From: Clostridia bacterium
GTDB taxonomy: Bacteria; Bacillota; Clostridia; Oscillospirales; CAG-272
Reading direction: 5' to 3'
Assembly (NCBI GenBank): GCA_017518975.1
Contig: JAFWTH010000072.1
Location: forward strand, 1 to 55,165
DNA length: 55,165 nucleotides
Position 1 is the stretch's first letter. Every line of letters begins with the position of its first letter. Shown here in pieces: positions 42,681 through 50,927 of this stretch. A model generated the notes under the pieces. It worked only from the letters and a program-made list of their open reading frames with translations. It had not been told where the DNA came from and ran no database searches. The position numbers were made by a program, and so were the translations under genes.

Positions 42681-42688
42681 CGCTGAGG

Positions 42689-43312
42689 TTACCTTTTCTG
42701 CTGAAGGGTGTAGTGGACGTCGTCCGCTTTCTCCTCGTCGGTGTATTTGCGAAGCGTGTTGATCGTCTCGCCGCCGTTCCATTTCCGGTCGCCGACGTCG
42801 TCGGTCGTTCCCATAACGGTGACGTTGAGCTGTCTGTGACGCGCTCTTACGTGATCCCAGTCGACAAAATAGATGTGAGCAAACTCGCCGCCGTCAAGAA
42901 CGCCGTCCTTTATCGTCATGACCTCGGATCTTCCGAAGAAGACCGAACGGAGATGGCCGTCGGTGTTCATGCTCGTGAAATCACCCGGCTCGTTCACGTG
43001 ACGTCCGAACTTGAGGTGGATCGGTCCGGGGTGACGGTACTGTCCCTCGTCCGCAAAATCGGGGATCATCTTTCTCATTATGTCGAGCAGGTCGTGCTGC
43101 AGGTACTCGAGATCGAAGCTGTCGACGTCGTGACTGCACTCCTGTATCATGACCGAGCTGGTCGTATGGTGCGACGCGATCGTCACCGTGCCGTTTTTGA
43201 CGCCCGACGCCTCGACGATCTCGATTATCTCCTTCGATACATCGTGAAACGTGGGTACCCAGCCGCGCGATTGCAGTTCAAGTTCCTTTTGAAATACTTT
43301 GAATTCCATCAT
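42689..43312 (-). CDS. YjbQ/UPF0047-family protein, divergent subtype A
   Basis: This 207-residue protein contains the YjbQ beta-barrel signatures: SHHTTSSVMIQE at 47-58 (canonical HTSAxxxxNE), NTDGHLRS at about 117-124 (canonical NxxAHLKxS) and GGEFAHIYFVDWD (replaces the usual GTWQGIYLxExD). Canonical YjbQ has about 135 residues; this one has an internal insertion with HPGPIHLKFGRH and a 35-residue tail (TDDVGDRKWNGG onward). Some YjbQ proteins show weak thiamine-phosphate-synthase activity, but their true role is unknown. It is last in the kinase-SIS-YjbQ operon, adjacent to the SIS gene with no gap. Confidence 0.85.
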   Translation of the reverse strand: MMEFKVFQKELELQSRGWVPTFHDVSKEIIEIVEASGVKNGTVTIASHHTTSSVMIQECSHDVDSFDLEYLQHDLLDIMRKMIPDFADEGQYRHPGPIHLKFGRHVNEPGDFTSMNTDGHLRSVFFGRSEVMTIKDGVLDGGEFAHIYFVDWDHVRARHRQLNVTVMGTTDDVGDRKWNGGETINTLRKYTDEEKADDVHYTLQQKR

Positions 43313-43924
43313 TCATACCTCCGTGTTGTTTTTATCGTTAAGCCGTTCTCCGACAGCCCCTCCGGGGTGGATCACGGCAAACCGTTCGTTTTTGAAATCG
43401 GTCTCCTCTATGAGTATCGTCTGCAGAACGTGAAAGATCACCGCAAGCGCCGTCGAGGACGTCGTTCCCTGACAGTTGTACCTGTCGGTCTCGCGGTTTA
43501 CGTGCTGGTGAAGCACGACGTCCGCGCCGCGAGCGAGCGTGGAATCCCCGTTCTCGGTTATCGTGATGATACGGACGCCCTTCCCTTTGCATATCTCCAT
43601 TATCGGAATAAGCTCGGCGGTCTTCCCGCCGCGGGAAGCGAAGACGCAAACGTCTCCCTCTCTGAGGAAACCCGTCCCGCCGTGCACCGCTTCCGCGGGC
43701 GATATGAATTTTGCCGGACGCTCGATACAGCACATCAGGTGCGCGAAATGACGGCAGAGGATGCCGGAATGACCGCATCCGACCGCTCCGATGCGCTCCG
43801 CCCCCATCAGAAGTTCCGCCGCTTTTGAATACGCCGCCTCGTCGAAATACTCAGCCATTTCCCTTATGCATTCCGATTCGGTGACGAACGCCGCCTTTGC
43901 CGCGGCAAGAGATTCTTTTTTCAT
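43313..43924 (-). CDS. SIS-domain sugar-phosphate isomerase-like protein
   Basis: The 203-residue single SIS domain is bounded by IGAVGCGHSGILCRHFAHLM (phosphosugar-binding loop), then VCVFASRGGKTAELIPIM with the SRGGKTAE motif, and ends HPGGAVGERL, as in KdsD/GutQ arabinose-5-phosphate isomerases and 3-hexulose-6-phosphate isomerases. There is no CBS domain, unlike KdsD. It probably interconverts aldose- and ketose-phosphates in the cytoplasm. It overlaps the kinase gene by 4 bases and abuts the YjbQ-like gene, so the three are translated together. The true substrate is unknown. Confidence 0.85.
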   Translation of the reverse strand: MKKESLAAAKAAFVTESECIREMAEYFDEAAYSKAAELLMGAERIGAVGCGHSGILCRHFAHLMCCIERPAKFISPAEAVHGGTGFLREGDVCVFASRGGKTAELIPIMEICKGKGVRIITITENGDSTLARGADVVLHQHVNRETDRYNCQGTTSSTALAVIFHVLQTILIEETDFKNERFAVIHPGGAVGERLNDKNNTEV

Positions 43925-45258
43925 ACGACGAGCCGTCCCTTCATTGTCTCAAACGCTTCCTTTTCTCCCCCGAAAACTCCAGTGCCGATCCCGGCGAGCA
44001 GGCACGATCCTACGGCTCCCGCTGACTGACCGTTCACGACGCTGATTTTCCTTTCGAGAACGTCGGATATGATCCCGGTGCAGACCGCTGAGTTCGTGAT
44101 GCCGCCTATCGCGGTTATCCTGTCCGCACGGAGACCTATCCCGCGCAGTTTTTCGAGATTGTCGCGAAGAAGGTACGCCGCGCTCTCTATTATCGCGCGG
44201 GCGATATCGGGCTTGCCGAACCCCTCCGCTCTTGCGGCGTCGTCCTCGGTAAAGTCGAAGCGAAGTCCTCCGCATCCGCGTCTTCCCTGCGACGCGAGGG
44301 CGTCGAAATCGCCGTACGGTATCTTACCGAAAAAGCGCTCTCTCAGCGCGTCGATCCTGTCGGAAAGCGACGCGACCGATTCCATGACGCACCACGGAGC
44401 CCCGTCCGTCATGAATCTGTCGACGAGCCCCCCCGTAGAGAGAGCGAACTGGCGGGAAGCGACGGGAAACAGCTCGACCCACGACGTGCCGCACGAGAGG
44501 AGCAGATCGCCCTCGTCGAACACGCCCGCTCCGAGCGCGCCGGACGGATGGTCAAAGGTGCCGAGAACGATTTTCGTTTCAGCGTCGAGTCCGAGTTCGC
44601 CCGCTTTTTCCGGCAGGACGGAGCCGAGGACAGTTCCCTTTTCGTATATCGGCGGGAGCATATCGGCGGTCAGCCCGAATTTGTCGAGCAGCGGTTTATG
44701 GTAAACGCCCTTTTCCTGATCGATGAGGTAAAACGGAGTTCCCATAGAGCGTGAAAGACCCCATTTGCCGGTTAGCTTCCGGTTCAGATATTCCGCGCTC
44801 ATCGCGAGAAATTTCGTCTTCCCGAGAATATCCGGTCTGTGAAGCGAGATCCACGCGAGATCCGCGGCGGGCATACCCTCGAAGAAGTCCCAGCCGATGA
44901 TGCGGTAGATATCTTCCTGTTCTTTTTTCGTGTAAACGCGGTCGAGATCCTCCCGGGGGATCTCCGACTGCCAGCCGATGATCCTCGTCAGCGGTTCGAG
45001 GTTTTCGCCGAGAAAAACCGGATTCCCCGAGGCGCAGCAGGAACAGACGGCGGCGACCCTGCCGTCGGCAAGCGACGCCAGGTCCCGTATGACGTCCGAG
45101 CAGACGCCGACGAAGAGGTCCGGATCGAGCAGTTTGAAAAAGCCCTCGAATATATATTCGAATTTTTTGTCCGTGACTTTGATTATCGCGCCGTCCGCGC
45201 TCATCAGGGCGCCCTTGACGGCTGACGTGCCGATATCGAGTCCGATGAAATATTCCAT
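43921..45258 (-). CDS. FGGY-family carbohydrate kinase
   Basis: The 445-residue ASKHA-fold kinase begins YFIGLDIGTSAVKGALMSADG (phosphate-1 loop) and has GTFDHPSGALGAGVFDEGDLLLSCGTSW (adenosine-side motif) and ITAIGGITNSAVCTGIISDV near residue 380, as in xylulokinases and fuculokinases. It phosphorylates a ketose or polyol with ATP. ATG 45258 follows GGGGAGA; the 5-codon longer start is less well placed. It is first in the operon with the SIS and YjbQ-like genes, and is transcribed divergently from the isomerase operon starting at 45400. Substrate not deducible. Confidence 0.9.
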   Translation of the reverse strand: MEYFIGLDIGTSAVKGALMSADGAIIKVTDKKFEYIFEGFFKLLDPDLFVGVCSDVIRDLASLADGRVAAVCSCCASGNPVFLGENLEPLTRIIGWQSEIPREDLDRVYTKKEQEDIYRIIGWDFFEGMPAADLAWISLHRPDILGKTKFLAMSAEYLNRKLTGKWGLSRSMGTPFYLIDQEKGVYHKPLLDKFGLTADMLPPIYEKGTVLGSVLPEKAGELGLDAETKIVLGTFDHPSGALGAGVFDEGDLLLSCGTSWVELFPVASRQFALSTGGLVDRFMTDGAPWCVMESVASLSDRIDALRERFFGKIPYGDFDALASQGRRGCGGLRFDFTEDDAARAEGFGKPDIARAIIESAAYLLRDNLEKLRGIGLRADRITAIGGITNSAVCTGIISDVLERKISVVNGQSAGAVGSCLLAGIGTGVFGGEKEAFETMKGRLVV

Positions 45259-45288
45259 ACAGTCTCCCCGCATTTCTTTACGGTTTTA

Positions 45289-45316
45289 ATTATACTTCAA
45301 AAACGCGGTTTGTCAA
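45289..45316 (-). promoter_or_regulatory. Promoter of the kinase-SIS-YjbQ operon
   Basis: On the minus strand: perfect TTGACA (45316-45311), 16-base spacer, perfect TATAAT (45294-45289). Confidence 0.85.
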
Positions 45317-45338
45317 GAAATCCAACACTGTTTAATCG

Positions 45339-45367
45339 TTTACTTTACTTTTTTTCTATGGTATAAT
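45339..45367 (+). promoter_or_regulatory. Promoter of the amidohydrolase-isomerase-YjbQ operon
   Basis: TTTACT (45339-45344), 17-base spacer, perfect TATAAT (45362-45367). The two divergent -35 boxes are only 22 bases apart, so a single regulator could control both arms. Confidence 0.8.
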
Positions 45368-45399
45368 TATTTGATAATAAAAAACCCGGAGATATGAAA

Positions 45400-46470
45400 A
45401 TGGCATTATTTGAAGTGACCGAAAACGACAAAAGGATCTACGAAGAAGAACTGAGGGACTTTCTTCCCGATAAGATACTCGACGTCCACACGCACGTATG
45501 GCTCGATTCCCTGACCGTCCCGAAACCGGAAGAGACCGAGAACAGAACGGTCACATGGCCCTCACTCGTTGCGAAGGACGACAGTATAGAGGATCTGAAA
45601 GAGACGTACAGCCTTCTGTTCCCCGGCAAGGAAGTCTCCGCGCTGATGTTCACGAACGAGGTCTGGAGCATCGAAAGCGGCGCGGCGAACAACGACTACG
45701 TCGCGGAAGCGTCTAAGAAAACGGGCTGGCCCGCGCTCTATTACAGTCACCCGACGCAAAGCGCGGACGAGGTCGAGGAAATGATACGGAAAGGCGGCTT
45801 TCTGGGGCTCAAATCGTATCTTGATCTCGCGCCTGCGTACATACCGGAGGCGGAGATCCGCATCTATGACTTTTTCCCGAAGGAACAGCTGAAAAGGATG
45901 GACGAGATGGGAGCGATCGTGATGCTCCATATCCCGCGGAACGGGCGGCTCAGGGATCCCGTCAACCTCGAGCAGATACTTGAGATAAAGGCGCTTTTCC
46001 CGAACGTCCGGCTGATAATCGCCCATATCGGGCGCGCCTACGTCAAAGAGGACGTCGGAGGCGCGTTCACGGATTATCTGAACCGCGTTCCCGACCTCAT
46101 GTACGATTTCACGGCGAACTGCTGCGAATACGCGATCACCGAGGTGATAAAAAACGCGGGTCCCTCTCACGTTATGTTCGGAACGGATATGCCGATCCTC
46201 AGGATGAGGACGCACAGGATCGAGGAGAACGGAACGTATATAAACCTCATCCCGCCGGGGCTCTACGGCGACCCGTCGCAGGACAGACACCTGCGCGAGG
46301 TCAGCCCGGAAGAGGCGGGGGCGATAACGTTCTTCGCCTACGAGGAACTGCTCGCCTTCAAGCGGGCGTGCCGGGCGCTCGGATGCACGAAAGAGGACGT
46401 CTCGGATATGATGTACGGCAATGCAAAAAAACTCATCGACGGCGCGCGCCGTTCGATTTACGGGGAGTGA
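45400..46470 (+). CDS. Amidohydrolase_2-type metal-dependent hydrolase
   Basis: This 356-residue TIM-barrel protein has the metal-binding LDVHTHVW (H30, H32), FLGLKSYLDLA, IVMLHIPRNG, LIIAHIGRAY and FGTDMPI (Asp ligand), in the order seen in COG2159/amidohydrolase_2 proteins. This superfamily includes sugar lactonases, decarboxylases and hydrolases of uronate-type compounds. A sugar-lactonase or hydrolase step opening the pathway is plausible. I chose ATG 45400 because GGAG is 8 bases upstream, versus 2 bases for the ATG at 45394. It lies 4 bases before the isomerase gene in a four-gene operon. Confidence 0.85.
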   Translation: MALFEVTENDKRIYEEELRDFLPDKILDVHTHVWLDSLTVPKPEETENRTVTWPSLVAKDDSIEDLKETYSLLFPGKEVSALMFTNEVWSIESGAANNDYVAEASKKTGWPALYYSHPTQSADEVEEMIRKGGFLGLKSYLDLAPAYIPEAEIRIYDFFPKEQLKRMDEMGAIVMLHIPRNGRLRDPVNLEQILEIKALFPNVRLIIAHIGRAYVKEDVGGAFTDYLNRVPDLMYDFTANCCEYAITEVIKNAGPSHVMFGTDMPILRMRTHRIEENGTYINLIPPGLYGDPSQDRHLREVSPEEAGAITFFAYEELLAFKRACRALGCTKEDVSDMMYGNAKKLIDGARRSIYGE

Positions 46471-46474
46471 AAAT

Positions 46475-47881
46475 ATGAAAAAGATCAAAGTAGGTTATCT
46501 GCCGTTTTACATAAAACTGTACGACGACAGCAACGCGGCATGGCGGGAACCGGTCGTCCGCTATATGAACAAACTGATAAAGATGATCGAGGACCGCGGA
46601 TTCGAGGTCGTCCCGGCGGACGACGTATGCCGTATCAAGGAAGAATTCGACCGCGCCGCCGCAAAATTCAGGGACGATCCGGAGATATGCGCGGTGATAA
46701 CCCAGCACCTCGCCTATTCTCCCTCGCTCGAATCGACAGAAGCGCTGAGGTCGCTCTCCGTGCCGATTATCGTCTTCGACACGACGCCGGATCTCGAACT
46801 GATAAAATACGCCGAGAGCGAAGACCGGATAATGGATAACCACGGTATCCACGGCGTTCAGGATATGTGCAATCTCCTGAAACGCAACCGTATACCATAC
46901 GAACTCTGCGTGGGCCACGTCGATAACTCGCCCGTTCTCGACGAGCTGTGCGGGAAGATCCGCGCCGCGTACGCGGCGAAGACTTTCCGCTCCGCCCGTA
47001 TCGGTATGGTCGGGGGCGAGTTCGAAGGTATGGGAGACTTCCGCGTGACGGAAGAGGAATACGAAAAGAAGATCGGCGCGGTGACCGTGAAAATGACGGA
47101 CGCCGACGCGAAGAAATATCTCGCGGCCCTCTCCGACGCCGAGATCGACGCCGAGATCGAGTACGACAAAAAGCGTTACGACGTCCGCGTAAAGAACGAG
47201 GCAAATTACAGAGATTCCGTCAGAGCCGGCCTCGCCGTCCGCAAGTGGATGGAAGCGGAAAAGCTCGACGGCGTGACGGTCAACTTCCTGCACGTCGACA
47301 AAGCGGGTCTGCCGAAGATGCCGTTCGTCGAATGCTGCAAGGTGATGGAGCGCGGACTCGGTTACGCAGGCGAGGGAGACAACCTCACGGCGGGACTCGT
47401 CGCCTCTCTGATAAGGGCGTTTCCCGACACCACGTTCTGCGAGATGTTCTGCCCCGACTGGGCGGAGAACGTGATCCTGCTCTCACACATGGGCGAGATG
47501 AACGGACGTCTGTCCGAGTGGAAGCCGACGCTGTGCGACAGCGAGTTCGATTACAACTCCTGCGGCGACACGGTCGCGCTCGGCGGATGCTTCAGGGCAG
47601 GCGACGCCGTGCTCTGCAATCTCGCGCCGACAGACGACGGTTTTTCTCTCATCCTCTCCGAAGTCGATATCGTGCGGCGCGGATCGAGGACCGGAGCGTA
47701 CTCTGCGGGCATACAGGGATGGATGAAGCCGGGCACGGAACTGCGCGAATATCTGAAAGAGTATTCCCTCGCGGGGGGCACGCACCACTCGGCTATGGTC
47801 TACGGCGCGGACGCCGAAACGCTCGCGGCGTTCGGAAGGATGATGGGATTCAAAGTCATAAAGATCGGAGATAAAGAATAA
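46475..47881 (+). CDS. L-fucose/L-arabinose isomerase-superfamily protein
   Basis: This 468-residue protein resembles COG2407. The N-terminal Rossmann-like part has KVGYLPFYIKLYD and ICAVITQHLAYSPSLE. The middle has IGMVGGEFEGMGDFRV. The C-terminal part has GYAGEGDNLTAGLVASLI, the E-G-D region typical of FucI/AraA active sites, FCPDWAENVILLSHMGEMN, and a histidine in GGTHHSAMVYG. The superfamily converts aldoses to ketoses with Mn2+. ATG 46475 follows GGGGAG; the frame from 46421 overlaps the previous gene. It probably supplies a ketose to the FGGY kinase encoded divergently. Confidence 0.88.
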   Translation: MKKIKVGYLPFYIKLYDDSNAAWREPVVRYMNKLIKMIEDRGFEVVPADDVCRIKEEFDRAAAKFRDDPEICAVITQHLAYSPSLESTEALRSLSVPIIVFDTTPDLELIKYAESEDRIMDNHGIHGVQDMCNLLKRNRIPYELCVGHVDNSPVLDELCGKIRAAYAAKTFRSARIGMVGGEFEGMGDFRVTEEEYEKKIGAVTVKMTDADAKKYLAALSDAEIDAEIEYDKKRYDVRVKNEANYRDSVRAGLAVRKWMEAEKLDGVTVNFLHVDKAGLPKMPFVECCKVMERGLGYAGEGDNLTAGLVASLIRAFPDTTFCEMFCPDWAENVILLSHMGEMNGRLSEWKPTLCDSEFDYNSCGDTVALGGCFRAGDAVLCNLAPTDDGFSLILSEVDIVRRGSRTGAYSAGIQGWMKPGTELREYLKEYSLAGGTHHSAMVYGADAETLAAFGRMMGFKVIKIGDKE

Positions 47882-48582
47882 TGAAACCTAAGATCAGAAC
47901 GCCTTATTTCGAGATAGGCACGAAAAACTACATTTACGGGGATACGGTACTCGAATACGCGAAAGCGGCGGACCGCGCGGCGGAAAAGTACGATATCGAC
48001 GTTCTTTTCATCACCCCTGCGGTAGAGATCCGTCGGGTCGTCGAGAACACGAAAAACCTTATCGTTCTGGCGCCGTATATGGATACGCTCCGCCCCGGGC
48101 GCGGGATGGCTGATATCCTCCCCGAGGGACTGAAGGCCGCCGGAGCGCAGGGCGTCGTCATCAACCACTGCGAAAAGCCGATGTCGCTGCCTCAGATGAA
48201 AAAGACGATCGACAGGGCGCGCGAACTCGATTTCCTCGTCTTCGCGTGCGCGGACACGCTTGATGAGGCGAAGGCGATAGCCCAGCTTCATCCGGATATC
48301 ATCAACCCCGAGCCGTCAGCGATAATCGGCGGCGGGAACGGCGTCTCTCCGATGGGTTACGTAAAGGATTCGATAAGAGTCATCAAAGAGATCTATCCCG
48401 ATATCCTCGTCGAGCAGGCGGCGGGAATCACGGGCGGCGATCAGGTCTACGATTTCATCATGGCGGGCAGCGAGGCGGCGGGCGCCGCATCGGGCATCAT
48501 GAACGCCCCCGATCCGATAGCGATGATAGACGAAATGATAGCAGCGACGAGACGCGCCGCGGACGATCTGAAAAAGAGGTAA
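47881..48582 (+). CDS. Archaeal-type triose-phosphate-isomerase-like protein
   Basis: This 233-residue TIM barrel aligns with short archaeal triose-phosphate isomerases: K15 in GTKNYIYG, H96 in VVINHCEKPM (canonical NHSE), E144 in NPEPSAIIGGGNGVS and a phosphate loop near GGDQVYDFI. All three catalytic positions are kept. Because a sugar operon is an unusual place for glycolytic TPI, a side role, such as a tetrose- or pentose-phosphate isomerase, is likely; related proteins in erythritol/threitol loci act on tetrulose phosphates. It starts on the last base of the previous stop and ends 4 bases before the second YjbQ-like gene. Confidence 0.85.
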   Translation: MKPKIRTPYFEIGTKNYIYGDTVLEYAKAADRAAEKYDIDVLFITPAVEIRRVVENTKNLIVLAPYMDTLRPGRGMADILPEGLKAAGAQGVVINHCEKPMSLPQMKKTIDRARELDFLVFACADTLDEAKAIAQLHPDIINPEPSAIIGGGNGVSPMGYVKDSIRVIKEIYPDILVEQAAGITGGDQVYDFIMAGSEAAGAASGIMNAPDPIAMIDEMIAATRRAADDLKKR

Positions 48583-48586
48583 AAAT

Positions 48587-49081
48587 ATGGTATTCAAAAA
48601 GAGTTTCAAAGTCGAATCGAACCACCGCGCGGTGTCCTTCCACGATATCACCGACCAGGTGAAGGAAGCTGTCGCCGAATCGAAGATACGGGACGGCATC
48701 GTCGTCGTTTATTCGCACCACACGACCTGCTCCGTTATAACGCAGGAGTGCGCTTTCGACAAGTCCATGACCGGACTCGAAACGCTCCAGCAGGACCTCG
48801 TCAACGTGTTCGAGGAATGGATCCCGACGTGCAGGACCGAGGGAATGTACCTGCATCCCGGTCAGAAAGCGCTCGACTTCGCCGAGGAGCACGGAGAGGA
48901 TAATTTCGGCTGTCACAACACCGACGCGCATCTGCGTTCGTCGATAATAGGCAGAAGCGTCACCGTCGTGATCGACGACGGGACCGCCGACCTCGGCGAG
49001 TTCGGCAGAGTCCACTTCATCGACTGGGATCAGACCCGCGGCAGGACCCGGACCGTTCAGATCATGATTATCGGGGAGTGA
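48587..49081 (+). CDS. YjbQ/UPF0047-family protein, divergent subtype B
   Basis: This 164-residue paralogue of the protein at 42689-43312 has SHHTTCSVITQE (about 43-54), NTDAHLRSSIIG (about 109-120) and LGEFGRVHFIDWD (about 136-148). As in its partner, the usual GTWQ motif is replaced by (G)EF, and an insertion with HPGQKALDF is present, but there is no long C-terminal tail. RBS GAGG precedes the ATG by 6 bases. It closes the amidohydrolase-isomerase operon, followed by a strong terminator. Presence of one copy at the end of each arm suggests a heteromeric enzyme or two related steps. Activity unknown. Confidence 0.87.
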   Translation: MVFKKSFKVESNHRAVSFHDITDQVKEAVAESKIRDGIVVVYSHHTTCSVITQECAFDKSMTGLETLQQDLVNVFEEWIPTCRTEGMYLHPGQKALDFAEEHGEDNFGCHNTDAHLRSSIIGRSVTVVIDDGTADLGEFGRVHFIDWDQTRGRTRTVQIMIIGE

Positions 49082-49088
49082 AACACGT

Positions 49089-49120
49089 AAAAAAGAGGCG
49101 AAGCGTTCGCCTCTTTTTTT
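49089..49120 (+). terminator. Intrinsic terminator of the right sugar arm
   Basis: A6GAGGCGAA / TTCGCCTCT7 stem, GCG loop, starting 8 bases after the stop. A second GC-rich hairpin (GGGGTGA / TCACCCC) follows at 49168-49187. Confidence 0.92.
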
Positions 49121-49202
49121 GTTTTCCTTCAAATCAGCCGGACGGGATGACGTGCGTCGGTTTTTACGGGGTGATCCCGGTCACCCCCGTCGCCCGTGCT
49201 CA

Positions 49203-49231
49203 TTGCTTTTCGGCGCGGTTTCTGGTAAAAT
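49203..49231 (+). promoter_or_regulatory. Promoter for the amidotransferase gene
   Basis: TTGCTT (49203-49208), 17-base spacer, TAAAAT (49226-49231), 34 bases before GTG 49266. Confidence 0.65.
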
Positions 49232-49265
49232 GATAAGGATAAGAAAGATCACCCGGGGGTATGAC

Positions 49266-50123
49266 GTGAAAATTCGTTTTATTCAACACAACGACTGGAT
49301 CGGACCGGGCGAGTATCTCGCCTGGGCCGAAAGACATAACTTTGAGACCGCATTTACCCGGTGCTGGCGGAATGAGAAAGTTCCGACCGAGCCGGACTCC
49401 GATCTTCTCGTCATTCTCGGCGGATGGGAGCGTCCCTCCACGACGAAAGAAGAAAGCGGTTATTACGACGCGAAAGCGGAGCGCGAACTGATCCGGAAAT
49501 ACGTTGAGACGGGGAAAATGACCGTCGGCATCTGCCTCGGAGCGCAGCTCATAGGCGAAGCGCTCGGCGCGCCTTTTTCGGAGAGTCCGGAGCGCGAGGT
49601 CGGTTACGTTACCGCGCGGCTTACGGACGCGGGAAAAGCCGATCCGCTCTTCTCAGCATTTCCGAGCTCCTTCCCCGCGGGCGAGTGGCACGACGATATG
49701 CCCGGGGTGACGGCGGACTCCGCGGTGATAGCCGAAAGCGACGGATGCCCGCGTCAGATCGTCCGGTATGCGCCTCTCGTTTACGGTTTTCAAGCTCACA
49801 TGGAGTTCAACCCGGAAATCGTCGCGGAAGGGCTGATAAAAGACTCGGAAAGAGTGAAAAAAGGCGGGAGATTCGTCCGAACACCGGAGGAAATGCTCTC
49901 GCTTGACTGGTCGGAGATGAACGGCCTTCTCTCCTCGTTCCTCGACGCTCTTGTGAAAAGATACGCGAATACACCCGCTTCCCTGTCGCGGGATGAGAAG
50001 AAAAGAGAACTCTTTCGCAAACAAAAGAAAACTCTTGACGTTTTCCTCGAGCACGGAGCGATATCCCGCGCGCAGTACGACAAGAGTTTAAGCGATATGA
50101 AAGAAAAGATGGGGATAGATTGA
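49266..50123 (+). CDS. Class I glutamine amidotransferase-like protein
   Basis: This 285-residue protein has a GATase1 domain with the nucleophile elbow GICLGAQLIGEAL (C90) and H178/E180 in GFQAHMEF, so a complete Cys-His-Glu triad. It resembles the stand-alone GMP-synthase-like amidotransferase group (YfeJ and relatives), whose acceptor substrates are mostly unknown. A C-terminal extension of about 60 residues (KKRELFRKQKKTLDVF onward) is helical and basic. GTG 49266 is the best start, since the ATG upstream lies within the -10 and the frame from 49119 runs through the promoter. Confidence 0.85.
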   Translation: MKIRFIQHNDWIGPGEYLAWAERHNFETAFTRCWRNEKVPTEPDSDLLVILGGWERPSTTKEESGYYDAKAERELIRKYVETGKMTVGICLGAQLIGEALGAPFSESPEREVGYVTARLTDAGKADPLFSAFPSSFPAGEWHDDMPGVTADSAVIAESDGCPRQIVRYAPLVYGFQAHMEFNPEIVAEGLIKDSERVKKGGRFVRTPEEMLSLDWSEMNGLLSSFLDALVKRYANTPASLSRDEKKRELFRKQKKTLDVFLEHGAISRAQYDKSLSDMKEKMGID

Positions 50124-50223
50124 TATCACCCGCCGCTTTGCATCGGTGGGCGCGCCGGTACAAACGTCCGGCGGCTCATCGGATTTAACAAAACAATTCA
50201 AAAAAACGAAAGGACGTCTGAAA

Positions 50224-50907
50224 ATGAAGCATTCGAAAAAAATCACTGCGCTGGCGCTTGCCGCCTTCTTCGTTTTGTTCCTGTTCGCCTGCGGGAATCA
50301 GAAAACGGGCGTTGATTATCTCGTTCTCGTGAACAAGGAAAACAAACTGCCCGACGACTGGGAAACGAATCTCGAAACCGTTACCGTCAAGAACTCTCTC
50401 GGGGACGACGTCGAAGTCGAGAAAGCCGCGTACGACGCTTATCTCGGACTCAAGGAGGCGCTTCTCAAAGAGGACGTGCACGTCGACCTCGACTCGGCGC
50501 GAAGGAGCGTCGCGGAGCAGCAGAGGATCTGGGACGATTTCACGAAAGAATACGGAGAGGACTATACGAAGCGTTACGTCGCGGTCCCCGGATATTCCGA
50601 GCATCATACCGGACTTGCGCTCGACCTGTATCTGAATATCGACGGGGAGGACGTGTATCTCAACGAGGATATGGTGGAGTACCCGGAGATCTGGGAGAAG
50701 ATCCATGAAAAACTCGCGGAATACGGCTTCATCCTCCGCTACCTTGAGGGCAAAGAGTCGATAACCGGCTACGGTTACGAGCCGTGGCATATCCGCTACG
50801 TCGGCTCGGCGGAGATCGCGAAGGAGATAACCGATAAGGGCATCACCCTGGAGGAACACCTCGGCCGCCTGCCGGTCGGCGACGTCACGCCTCCGAAGGA
50901 CGAATAA
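50224..50907 (+). CDS. VanY-type D-Ala-D-Ala carboxypeptidase lipoprotein
   Basis: This 227-residue M15B peptidase has a lipoprotein signal ending LFAC (C23), the zinc motif SEHHTGLALD (H127, D134), and EPWHIRYVG (E186, H189). The enzyme would trim the terminal D-Ala from wall precursors outside the membrane. There is no van resistance gene nearby. ATG 50224 follows AAAGGACG; the longer frame from 50146 lacks support. It is 20 bases upstream of the pyrophosphatase gene and likely cotranscribed. With the VanX-type enzyme at 9115, the window carries two D,D-peptidases of the M15 family. Confidence 0.92.
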   Translation: MKHSKKITALALAAFFVLFLFACGNQKTGVDYLVLVNKENKLPDDWETNLETVTVKNSLGDDVEVEKAAYDAYLGLKEALLKEDVHVDLDSARRSVAEQQRIWDDFTKEYGEDYTKRYVAVPGYSEHHTGLALDLYLNIDGEDVYLNEDMVEYPEIWEKIHEKLAEYGFILRYLEGKESITGYGYEPWHIRYVGSAEIAKEITDKGITLEEHLGRLPVGDVTPPKDE

Positions 50908-50927
50908 AAAAGAACGGAGGACGACTC

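Noticed and set aside
49119..49265. N-terminal extension of the amidotransferase gene
   Set aside because: The extension runs through the -35 and -10 boxes at 49203-49231, and the encoded segment is not related to the family.
9115..50907. Vancomycin resistance locus (VanX-like and VanY-like genes)
   Set aside because: The two genes are 40 kb apart, and VanS, VanR, VanH and VanA/B ligase are all absent. Cell-wall turnover is more likely.
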